From Deltaproteobacteria bacterium (GTDB lineage Bacteria > Desulfobacterota > JAFDED01): a DNA stretch of 64,000 nt. The notes under the pieces were generated by a model. That model saw only the letters and a program-made list of their open reading frames with translations. It was not told where the DNA came from and did no database searches. The stretch covers positions 45,727 through 109,726 of the forward strand of contig JAFDED010000003.1 in the NCBI GenBank assembly GCA_019310535.1. Reading direction: 5' to 3'. Shown in pieces: positions 7,777 to 15,316 of the stretch. Within the stretch, counting starts at the first letter, position 1, and each line of letters begins with the position of its first letter. The translations under genes were made by a program, and so were the position numbers.

Positions 7777-8555
7777 GCATCCTCTCCAGACAATGGCGCC
7801 TTTAAGTCCTTTTCTGCAAGAATATCCATGAAGCTCTTCTCTATCTCCGCCATGCGTGTGCCAAAACGGCAATCCACATTACCGAAGCGCGTTTCGATAA
7901 CCGCATCTCCTCTCGCTATTCTTTCATCCTCCTCAAAGGCCATATCTCGAATATCTTCAGAAGATGAGATGATCTCGCCCCCGCATTGCATCACGTACTG
8001 AAAATCGGAGGGGTTTACCCTGATCCTCACGCGGTCTTTGTCCAGGACATATCGGAGCCCGCAACGGATGAGATTCAAAAGGACATCCTTGTTCTGAACG
8101 ATCTCCTGAGAGATTACCTTCCTGGAAATAGCCAAGCAGGTGGCTATCAGTTCCCGCTCACTTCTCAGGACAAGTTCCTCTTTCAGCTTTTGGAATTCTC
8201 CATGAGCTTTTTTCAGGGATTGCAGGGCCGATCGAAATTTCCTCTCCGCTACCTCAAGTCCCTCCTTCTGACCCAGGGAATAAGCCTTTTCATAGGCCTC
8301 CTTCTCTATCAACTGCGCCTTAGCCTGGGCTTCTTCGATTATTGTATTCGCCCTCTCCCCTTCACTCTCCTCGTCTTTCACTCCGGTTTCCGAAGAGGGG
8401 CAAACTGAATTCCAGCTTTTGCGAAAGACTGCTATTTCCCCCTGTTTCTCTTTTTGCGGCATGGCATCCAGGGAAACAGGATGAACCTCTTCGGAGGAAA
8501 CCCGATGCGATTTTAAAACATTAAACGATGACATCCCCTTTTTCTTCGAGAACAA
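7773..8555 (-). CDS. fliH: Flagellar assembly protein FliH
   Basis: This 260-residue protein is FliH, the peripheral-stalk regulator of FliI. A variable N-terminus is followed by the long helical region with small-residue and acidic heptads (about residues 65-145) and a C-terminal V/A-ATPase E-subunit-like domain (LIRCGLRYVLDKDRVRIRVNP, then GDAVIETRFGNVDCRF). The start is most likely TTG 8555, which has GGAGGGG about nine bases upstream; ATG 8534 in the same frame is the alternative. Either way the gene begins inside fliG, an overlap of 14-35 bases indicating coupling. The C-terminal family signature is clear although the N-terminus is divergent. Confidence 0.85.
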   Translation of the reverse strand: MFSKKKGMSSFNVLKSHRVSSEEVHPVSLDAMPQKEKQGEIAVFRKSWNSVCPSSETGVKDEESEGERANTIIEEAQAKAQLIEKEAYEKAYSLGQKEGLEVAERKFRSALQSLKKAHGEFQKLKEELVLRSERELIATCLAISRKVISQEIVQNKDVLLNLIRCGLRYVLDKDRVRIRVNPSDFQYVMQCGGEIISSSEDIRDMAFEEDERIARGDAVIETRFGNVDCRFGTRMAEIEKSFMDILAEKDLKAPLSGEDA

Positions 8556-9525
8556 TGATTTTCCCCTCCTCTTTAAGGCGAATGGCTACATTGAGAATTT
8601 CCTGTTGGGCTTTCTCCACATCCGAAAGCCGTGTAGGACCGAGAACCTCCATCTCGTCCCTCAGCATTTCTCCCGCCCTCTCGGACATATTGCTGAATAT
8701 TTTTTCCTTGACGGCATCGTCCGCTGTTTTCAAAGCTTTTGCAAGCTCTGGTGTTGTTACGGTTTTTAAGAGCTCTCTGATGCCTCGATCATCGATCTTG
8801 ACCAGATCGTCGAAAATAAACATCAACTGCTTGATTTCCTGCGCAAGATTCTGGTCATTCTCTCCTATCTTAGACAAGATATTTTCTTCGGTGCTCCTAT
8901 CCATACGATTCATAACATCTGCAACCCATTTTACACCCCCCAACCCGCTGGATACTTCACTTACCATGTCCAGTTCCCCCATAATGACTTCCGCTATGTC
9001 TTCGATAATCTCGGGGTTGACCCCTTCAAGATTGCACATCCTCGTGATGACATCAGCCTGGATTTCTTCAGGGAGAAGCGAGATCACGTCAGCCGCGATT
9101 GTACTGTCGAGATGGGAAAGAATGAGAGCTATGGTCTGAGGATGCTCGCCACGAAAGATAGAGGCTATTGTTCTTGGATTCATACTTTTTAGCTTTTTGA
9201 CAATTTCTACATGATTGGTTTTCAAAAGATCTTCCAGGATAAGATCGGCCTTATCCTTCCCCAGGGCACCGATTAGAAGCTTCTGGACATACTCGTTGCC
9301 ACCCTGAAAAGCTTCGTTTCCGCTGGAAACAAAGTTCATAAATTCTTCAATGACCGGTTTGACCATATCGGATGTGATTTTTTCCATCCTGCTCATGTGA
9401 TAGGCAATCTTTTTGATCTCCGCTTCACTGAACTTTTCAAGGACTTTTCCTGCGGCCTCATCCCCAATAAAGCGAAGTAAAATCGCAGCTTTTTCGCTAT
9501 TAGTCAATTTTTGAACATCGATCAT
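8521..9525 (-). CDS. fliG: Flagellar motor switch protein FliG
   Basis: This 334-residue protein is FliG, the C-ring protein that couples stator force to the rotor and sits on the MS ring. It has the N-terminal FliF-binding domain (LTNSEKAAILLRFIGDEAA), the middle domain with EHPQTIALILSHLD (EHPQ motif) and the charged C-terminal torque helix region (IKQLMFIFDDLVKIDDRGIRELL). All three canonical domains are complete and the length is standard. It lies between fliF and fliH as in most flagellar operons. Confidence 0.96.
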   Translation of the reverse strand: MIDVQKLTNSEKAAILLRFIGDEAAGKVLEKFSEAEIKKIAYHMSRMEKITSDMVKPVIEEFMNFVSSGNEAFQGGNEYVQKLLIGALGKDKADLILEDLLKTNHVEIVKKLKSMNPRTIASIFRGEHPQTIALILSHLDSTIAADVISLLPEEIQADVITRMCNLEGVNPEIIEDIAEVIMGELDMVSEVSSGLGGVKWVADVMNRMDRSTEENILSKIGENDQNLAQEIKQLMFIFDDLVKIDDRGIRELLKTVTTPELAKALKTADDAVKEKIFSNMSERAGEMLRDEMEVLGPTRLSDVEKAQQEILNVAIRLKEEGKIIVLEEKGDVIV

Positions 9526-9599
9526 GTTTCATTCCCCTGGAATTGCAAATTTCTCACTTCCTGGTTCCAGCAGAAATAATGCTTACCTACCCGCATACC

Positions 9600-11195
9600 C
9601 TATGAGCTAAGCCAATTTCTTATATATCCTGCAAACCCATCCGGGTCTTTTTTAGCCATCTCGATCAGTTCAGTCTCTTTATTTTTTTGAGACACCAAAG
9701 CTTTCCTTACCTCTCCTTCAGGCAATGCGGGATCGGAGAGCGCTCCGACTTCAACATCCGATCCGGCGGGGCGGATTGTCAGCAATCCTTTGAGCAGGGG
9801 CTTTACAACGAGAAGCAAGAAGAGGAGAGTGAGAATGGCCGTTCCGGCATACCGGATAAGCGGCAAGAATTCTCTGAGCCCGGCACCGCTGATCGCCCTT
9901 ATTTCCTCTTCGCCGATATCAATTCTCTCAAACGGGATGTTCTGAACTTCAACCTGGTCCCCCCGTTCTGCATCGAAGCCGATGGCTTTTTTAACAATTT
10001 CCTCATATTTTTTCATCTCCTCTGAAGTCCTTGGCACATACGTCAAGGTCTTTACCCCATCTTCCCCCGTTACCTTTTTATAATATCCGTCAAGCAGCAC
10101 CGCCACTGACAGTTTTTTAATCGAACCTGAAGGTTCCACGACGCTGCTTCTTGTCAAGCTCACCTCATAGTTGATGGTTTCATTTTTTCGCAGGGAAGTG
10201 TTCTTCGATCCCGTGCCTGTGGTGCCGGAGCTTTTCTGGCCTGAAGGCAAGTTTGACAGGGCACCGGGAACTCCTTCCGCTTTTGCAGTGGATCCCAGAT
10301 GTTTTTCTTCCATTCTCTGTTCGCTTCGAATGGCCACAGTATCGGGATCATAGCGCTCTTCCACCTTTTCAATCCTTTTGAAGTCAATGGTAGCGCTGGC
10401 CCTGGCGATGGCCTTGCCGGGGCCAAGCACTTTCTCCAGCATTGATTCAATCCTTCTCTCTATATCCTTCTCAACACCCCTGCGGTATTCGATTTGGGAG
10501 TTGGAAAGGAAGACGGGGTCGCTTAGCGGGGGCGACCCGGAAAGAATTTTCCCATGAGTATCAACCACGGTTACACTGGAGGGCTGAAGAGCCTCCACGC
10601 TGCTTGCTACAAGGTGAACGATGCCCTGGACCTGACCTCGCGCCAAACTCGCACCGGGGCGCAGCCTGATTGCTACCGAAGCCCTCGCCTTTTCCTCCTC
10701 TGAAAAGAACGGCGAACGTCTTGGAATCACCAGATGCACCCTTGCCCCCTCGATCTCTTGAAACTGTGAAATGGTCCGAGCCAGTTCGCCCTGAAGTGCC
10801 CTCCTGTAATTTAATCTCAGGACGAAGTCGGTGGTTCCTATGCTGGATTTATCGAATATCTCGAACCCAACTCCGCCTCCTCGGGGAAGACCCTGGCTTG
10901 CCAGCGATAGTCGTGTCTCATACACCACAGCGGCAGGAACCCTGATGATCGACCCATCGCCGGAAATCTCGTAGGGAATTTTCTGCTCTTTGAGCTTTTC
11001 CACAATGGCCCCGGCATCCTGCATCGAGAGATTGGAAAATAGGATCGAATGTTCCTCTTGGTTGGACCAGAGGATCATCACGCAAAACCCGGAAAAAATA
11101 AAGGCGCTCACAAGGAATAGGATGATCTTCTGTCCAGGGGACATCGCCTTCAGCGAGGCATTTAATTTCGTCATAATCCCCTTTATGCTTTCCAT
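9600..11195 (-). CDS. fliF: Flagellar MS-ring protein FliF
   Basis: This 531-residue inner-membrane protein forms the MS ring. An N-terminal transmembrane helix (about residues 24-45) is followed by the YscJ/FliF ring-building motif region (LSMQDAGAIVEKLKEQ, GVGFEIFDKSSIGTTDFV, RTISQFQEIEGARVHLVIP), a Gly/Ser/Thr-rich linker near residues 300-330, a second transmembrane helix near residues 435-455, and a short acidic FliG-binding tail. ATG 11195 has GAGGTGAG just upstream. Its position between fliE and fliG is canonical. Confidence 0.95.
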   Translation of the reverse strand: MESIKGIMTKLNASLKAMSPGQKIILFLVSAFIFSGFCVMILWSNQEEHSILFSNLSMQDAGAIVEKLKEQKIPYEISGDGSIIRVPAAVVYETRLSLASQGLPRGGGVGFEIFDKSSIGTTDFVLRLNYRRALQGELARTISQFQEIEGARVHLVIPRRSPFFSEEEKARASVAIRLRPGASLARGQVQGIVHLVASSVEALQPSSVTVVDTHGKILSGSPPLSDPVFLSNSQIEYRRGVEKDIERRIESMLEKVLGPGKAIARASATIDFKRIEKVEERYDPDTVAIRSEQRMEEKHLGSTAKAEGVPGALSNLPSGQKSSGTTGTGSKNTSLRKNETINYEVSLTRSSVVEPSGSIKKLSVAVLLDGYYKKVTGEDGVKTLTYVPRTSEEMKKYEEIVKKAIGFDAERGDQVEVQNIPFERIDIGEEEIRAISGAGLREFLPLIRYAGTAILTLLFLLLVVKPLLKGLLTIRPAGSDVEVGALSDPALPEGEVRKALVSQKNKETELIEMAKKDPDGFAGYIRNWLSS

Positions 11196-11245
11196 TCACT
11201 CACCTCGACATCTTCAGAAAACGATAATTATGTTCCCGTCGTGAA

Positions 11246-11548
11246 TCATATCTGCATCCTCATAATCTCATGATAAGCCTCCATGAGCTTGTTTCTGACT
11301 TGCATCATAAGCCGGAAGGAGATATCCGCTTTTTCCAGAAGGATCATGGTATCGTGGAGGTTACGAGATTCACCCATAGCCATCTCCTGCACGGCCTTGT
11401 CCGCATGAAGCTGGAGGTTGTTGACTTCTTTGAGGGAATCTTTAAGAGTTTCGGCAAAGCTCCTGGAGTCCGATTCTTTGGAAGCGGAGACTCCCGCCGT
11501 TTCCTTGAGCTGCGAGGGACCGACGTCTCTTATAAAGATATCTTTCAT
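11246..11548 (-). CDS. fliE: Flagellar hook-basal body complex protein FliE
   Basis: This 100-residue protein is FliE, which joins the MS ring to the rod and is exported early. Its C-terminal half (VNNLQLHADKAVQEMAMGE, then SFRLMMQVRNKLMEAYHEI) is the conserved FliE signature. AGGAGATG precedes ATG 11548. It lies between flgC and fliF, the usual place. Confidence 0.93.
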   Translation of the reverse strand: MKDIFIRDVGPSQLKETAGVSASKESDSRSFAETLKDSLKEVNNLQLHADKAVQEMAMGESRNLHDTMILLEKADISFRLMMQVRNKLMEAYHEIMRMQI

Positions 11549-11558
11549 GACTCATCTC

Positions 11559-11999
11559 CTATTTTCCTATCTCCAGGGCCTTCAATGCCATCTGCTTGGT
11601 GGCCTGCATAACAGTCACATTGGCCTCGTAAGCCCGGGTTGCGGAAATGAGATTAAGCATCTCCTCAATGATGTTCACATTGGGGAGGATCACGTATCCC
11701 GAACTTTCGGCATCCGGATGACCTGGATCGTAGACTCTTCGAAAAGGGCGCGGGTCCTCGATCACGCCGGCTACCCTGACTATGCCCAGCTCTTCGCCAT
11801 CCATCTCAGACTGAAGATGGGAAGCAAAAGAAAAAGGATTTGAGGATGTGGAAAAAACGACGTCTCGCCTGCGGTAAGGTCCTCCGCCGGATGTGCGGGT
11901 CGAATGAGCGTTGGCCAGGTTGTTGGAAATAACCTGGAGTCTGAGCCGCTGGGCGCTGAGGGCTGAGCCGCTGATTTTCAGGACATCAAAAAAATCCAT
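11559..11999 (-). CDS. flgC: Flagellar basal-body rod protein FlgC
   Basis: This 146-residue proximal rod protein has the N-terminal rod/hook motif SGSALSAQRLRLQVISNNLAN and the C-terminal motif EEMLNLISATRAYEANVTV. The internal segment YVILPNVNIIEEM is diagnostic of FlgC. The start ATG 11999 is one base after the flgB stop, so the two are tightly coupled. Confidence 0.95.
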   Translation of the reverse strand: MDFFDVLKISGSALSAQRLRLQVISNNLANAHSTRTSGGGPYRRRDVVFSTSSNPFSFASHLQSEMDGEELGIVRVAGVIEDPRPFRRVYDPGHPDAESSGYVILPNVNIIEEMLNLISATRAYEANVTVMQATKQMALKALEIGK

Positions 12000-12000
12000 C

Positions 12001-12420
12001 CTATCTCCCCCCTTCCTGGATGGCTGATTTGATGGAGAGGAGTTTTCTGGAAAGAACCTGGATTATTGATTGATAGACCAATTGGTTCTCGGCCATCTTT
12101 ACCATTTCCATCTCCTCGTCCACTGAATTGCCGTCAGTGCCTATCTTTGTTTCTTCATTCTGTACTATGAAGTGCCCTGTCCCAATCCCTGGGGCGGAGG
12201 ATGCCGCGAGATGAGCGTGATTGGTTCTGGACAAGGCAACACTTCCATGAAACTGCATCTGCGACCGGAGCGCCTCCTCAAACCGAAGGTCCATGGCCCG
12301 ATAATTCGGGGTGCTCACGTTGGCGATGTTCCTGGAAATAATCCGATGCCTCAGGGAGCGGAGATCCAATGCCTTCGAAAGCAGAGAAACCGTTTTTCCG
12401 AAAAGCTTGCCCTCGATCAT
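12001..12420 (-). CDS. flgB: Flagellar basal-body rod protein FlgB
   Basis: This 139-residue protein is FlgB, another proximal rod subunit. The N-terminus contains LDLRSLRHRIISRNIANVSTP with the family NxANxxTPxYRA feature (YRAMDLRFEEAL), and the C-terminus contains EEMEMVKMAENQLVYQ. AGGAGG lies about ten bases before ATG 12420. It is the first structural gene after the two-component regulator genes, with a 54-base gap that shows no obvious promoter. Confidence 0.93.
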   Translation of the reverse strand: MIEGKLFGKTVSLLSKALDLRSLRHRIISRNIANVSTPNYRAMDLRFEEALRSQMQFHGSVALSRTNHAHLAASSAPGIGTGHFIVQNEETKIGTDGNSVDEEMEMVKMAENQLVYQSIIQVLSRKLLSIKSAIQEGGR

Positions 12421-12474
12421 CTCCGTTTTATCCTCCTCACTTTTAAGCCCTTAAAAGCAGTTTTCACAACCTTG

Positions 12475-13824
12475 TTACGCTGTGGTTCCACCGTATTCTC
12501 GGAGCTTGTTTCGCAGTGTACGAATGCTGATGTCCAGGATCTTTGCCGCGCGGGTCCGATTTCCACCGACCGAAGCGAGCGTGCGCATGATCAAATCTCT
12601 CTCCATTTCTTTGACGGACGAGCCGACCCGGACCACTTCGCTGGGGCAGATAGGCCCGGCTTGGGAGGCGGGAAATAGGTATTCGGGCTTAATAGATTTC
12701 CCACCGCTCAGCAATATGGCCCTTTGAAGAACATTTTCCAACTCCCTCACGTTTCCGGGCCAATCATGATCCATGAGCACCTTAATAACATCATCATTCA
12801 AAGATACCTCCACCCCGGGTTCGTTATCCATGAACCGGTCAAGAAAATGTCTTACAAGGGGAAGGATATCGGATTTTCTGTCTCTCAGGGGAGGGATGGT
12901 AAGGGGAACCACGTTTAACCGATAATAAAGGTCTTCCCTGAAAGACCCTTCCCTCAATTTCTTGATGAGGTCAACATTGGTTGTGGCTATGACTCTTACA
13001 TCAATGTGGATGGGGTTTCTTCCACCGATCCGATCGATCTCGCATTCCTGGAGGACCCGAAGGAGTTTTGCCTGGAGAGAAAAGGCCATTTCACTGACTT
13101 CATCCAGGAGCAGGGTCCCTCCATTGGCCTGCTCAAACTTTCCCGGACGCGTATACACGGCCCCGGTAAAAGCCCCTTTCTCATGGCCGAACAGCTCGCT
13201 TTCCAGAAGGCTTTCAGGAATGGCGGCGCAGTTGATGGCCACGAATGGTTTGGCCCGTCTGGGGCTGTGTGTACAAATGTAACGGGCGAGGAGTTCCTTT
13301 CCGGTCCCGCTTTCTCCCTGGATCAGCACCGTGGCGTTACTATTGGCAATGCTCCTCGCAAGGCTGAGCAATTCCTTCATTTTTTCATCATGGCAAACAA
13401 CATGCCTATGGTTGCCTTGGGCGCGGACGCCTTCCTTAGAATTTGCTGAAGCCCCCGCCCGGCCCATGAGAACCCTCTCCACTACCGCCATTAACTGCTC
13501 GATGGAAAACGGTTTCAGGATATAATCACAGGCGCCCGCTTTCATAGCCTCGACTGCATTATCGATGGTCCCATAGGCCGTTATCAGGACCACGGGACAA
13601 TCGGGGGAAATCTCCTTGATCGATTTCAGCAACTCGACTCCATTCATTCCCTTCATCTTCACATCGGTTATCACCAGATGAAATCGTTCCCGGCGATACC
13701 GTTCGATAGCTTCGAGGCCGTTGGAGGCCGCCTCAACCACATATTCCTCACGCACAAGGGATTCCCGAAGGGCGATCCTCATTTGTTCCTCATCGTCAAC
13801 AATAAGAACCTTGGTCTCTCTCAT
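12475..13824 (-). CDS. Sigma-54-dependent response regulator (FlrC/FleR/NtrC type)
   Basis: This 449-residue activator has a receiver domain (residues 1-120; phosphoacceptor Asp in FHLVITDVKMKGMNG, Lys in YILKPFS), an AAA+ sigma-54 interaction domain (P-loop GESGTGKELLAR, the sigma-54 contact loop HEKGAFTGAVY, Walker B TLLLDEVSEM) and a C-terminal Fis-type helix-turn-helix (NRTRAAKILDISIRTLRNKL). It is probably phosphorylated by the adjacent histidine kinase and switches on later flagellar promoters, as FlrBC or FleSR do. Placement inside the flagellar operon, 54 bases before flgB, supports this; the exact targets are inferred. Confidence 0.88.
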   Translation of the reverse strand: MRETKVLIVDDEEQMRIALRESLVREEYVVEAASNGLEAIERYRRERFHLVITDVKMKGMNGVELLKSIKEISPDCPVVLITAYGTIDNAVEAMKAGACDYILKPFSIEQLMAVVERVLMGRAGASANSKEGVRAQGNHRHVVCHDEKMKELLSLARSIANSNATVLIQGESGTGKELLARYICTHSPRRAKPFVAINCAAIPESLLESELFGHEKGAFTGAVYTRPGKFEQANGGTLLLDEVSEMAFSLQAKLLRVLQECEIDRIGGRNPIHIDVRVIATTNVDLIKKLREGSFREDLYYRLNVVPLTIPPLRDRKSDILPLVRHFLDRFMDNEPGVEVSLNDDVIKVLMDHDWPGNVRELENVLQRAILLSGGKSIKPEYLFPASQAGPICPSEVVRVGSSVKEMERDLIMRTLASVGGNRTRAAKILDISIRTLRNKLREYGGTTA

Positions 13825-13878
13825 CCGATGCCCTTTGAATTGTCAAATATTGAGGCTTTCCGCATATCACGAGCTCGC

Positions 13879-15189
13879 TCAGGTTTTCAAAAGGGGAAGA
13901 GAAATGATAAATAAGCTCCCCTTTCCTTTGATGCTATCCACGAAAAGAAGTCCTCCATGGGCTGCCACAATGTTGTGGACAATGGCCAACCCCAAACCCG
14001 CCCCCCTCTCTTTTTTCGTGAAAAATGGGTCGAATATCTTGGGCAGATCTTCTTCGAAAATGCCCGATCCACTGTCCCTGAATCCAATTTCAACCCACTG
14101 ATTCTGTTCTCCTTCCCAATTGCAGTCGGTTGCCGGAGGGATTCGCCAGTTCGATGAATTTACTGCCTTGGTGCGGGTGAAAATCTCCAATTCCCCTCCT
14201 CCTTCCATAGACTGCATGGCATTGAGGATCACATTGAAAAACGTTTGTTGCAAAAGTTTTCTGTCACCCAGAATTTTTAATTCCGCCTTTTCAAAATCCT
14301 TTTTAATCCTGATGTTGGAATATTTTAAGGGGGAGCGGATAAACTCCAATGTCTCTTCCAGGAGAGAGGCAAGGGCTATTTCAACCCGCTTTGGTTGGGG
14401 AGCCCTGGTGAAAGTTAGCAGATTCGCTATGGTATGGTCCAGGTTCCTGACGCTGACCATGATGTGCTCGGTCAACCTCACCTTGTCATTATCGTATTCC
14501 AATTCCTTACGTAAAAGGGACGCAATCAATTCGATGCTGCCAAGGGAGTTTCTCACGTCATGGGCGATTTTGACTGCAAGCTCACCCATGGCCGCCATTC
14601 GGTTGTTCCTGTGGAGTTGATCTTCAAGTCGCCTGATGTTTGTGACATCTTGCAATAATAGGATTTTTCCGACCGGCCTTCCTGAAGAATCTTTCATCAG
14701 TGAGGTGATGAGATGAATCTGCAGGCATTGCTCTTCTCCTGCTTTCCAGCGGATTTCGCACTCATGCCCGTTACCATCCGCAGCTTCTTTTAATGAATTT
14801 GATGGATCCACCAAATAAGGTTTCAGGAGGACATCGAGTCTCTTGCCCATAACTTCTTCTGCAATCACCCCCACCAGATCCTCGGCTGACTTGTTCATGG
14901 TGGTGAGCCGTCCTTTGAGATCAACGACAATGACGGCCGTCTTTAAACTTTCCAGGATGTTGCGCAGATAGTCCTGTGCCTTCTCTTTTTCGGCCAGGTT
15001 TTTCTGTAGCTCGGCATTCTTCTTGTCAATCTCCAGGTTGAGGCGCTCCACTTCCTTTTTCAAGCGACGGTAAGAGCCCTTCAATCTCTCTGCAGCACCA
15101 TTAAATGTGCGGATGGCCTGAACGAGTTCCTGCACGCCCTCCCCATTTCCAGGTACCTGAACCGATCTTGCATTACCCTCGACCATCAT
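13879..15189 (-). CDS. PAS-domain sensor histidine kinase (FlrB/FleS type)
   Basis: This 436-residue kinase lacks transmembrane segments, so it is cytoplasmic. It has an N-terminal coiled coil (about residues 25-75), a PAS domain (about 80-190), a HisKA dimerisation domain with phospho-acceptor in KIAHDVRNSLGSIE, and a HATPase domain (N box FFNVILNAMQSM, G1 FRDSGSGI, F and G2 boxes around FFTKKERGAGLGLAIV). Soluble PAS kinases of this kind monitor flagellar export in FlrB, FleS and FlgS systems. It is followed 54 bases later by its probable cognate sigma-54 response regulator. The signal sensed is not evident. Confidence 0.87.
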   Translation of the reverse strand: MMVEGNARSVQVPGNGEGVQELVQAIRTFNGAAERLKGSYRRLKKEVERLNLEIDKKNAELQKNLAEKEKAQDYLRNILESLKTAVIVVDLKGRLTTMNKSAEDLVGVIAEEVMGKRLDVLLKPYLVDPSNSLKEAADGNGHECEIRWKAGEEQCLQIHLITSLMKDSSGRPVGKILLLQDVTNIRRLEDQLHRNNRMAAMGELAVKIAHDVRNSLGSIELIASLLRKELEYDNDKVRLTEHIMVSVRNLDHTIANLLTFTRAPQPKRVEIALASLLEETLEFIRSPLKYSNIRIKKDFEKAELKILGDRKLLQQTFFNVILNAMQSMEGGGELEIFTRTKAVNSSNWRIPPATDCNWEGEQNQWVEIGFRDSGSGIFEEDLPKIFDPFFTKKERGAGLGLAIVHNIVAAHGGLLFVDSIKGKGSLFIISLPLLKT

Positions 15190-15316
15190 GAAAAACCCCG
15201 TGTCCCTTCATTATCTTCATTGTGCAAAACCCCATCTCAGAAAGGATCTAATCAAGAGGATTCTTAAGCTCTTGCTATAATATCATTGGCAATCCTGAGA
15301 ACATTTTTCGATCACA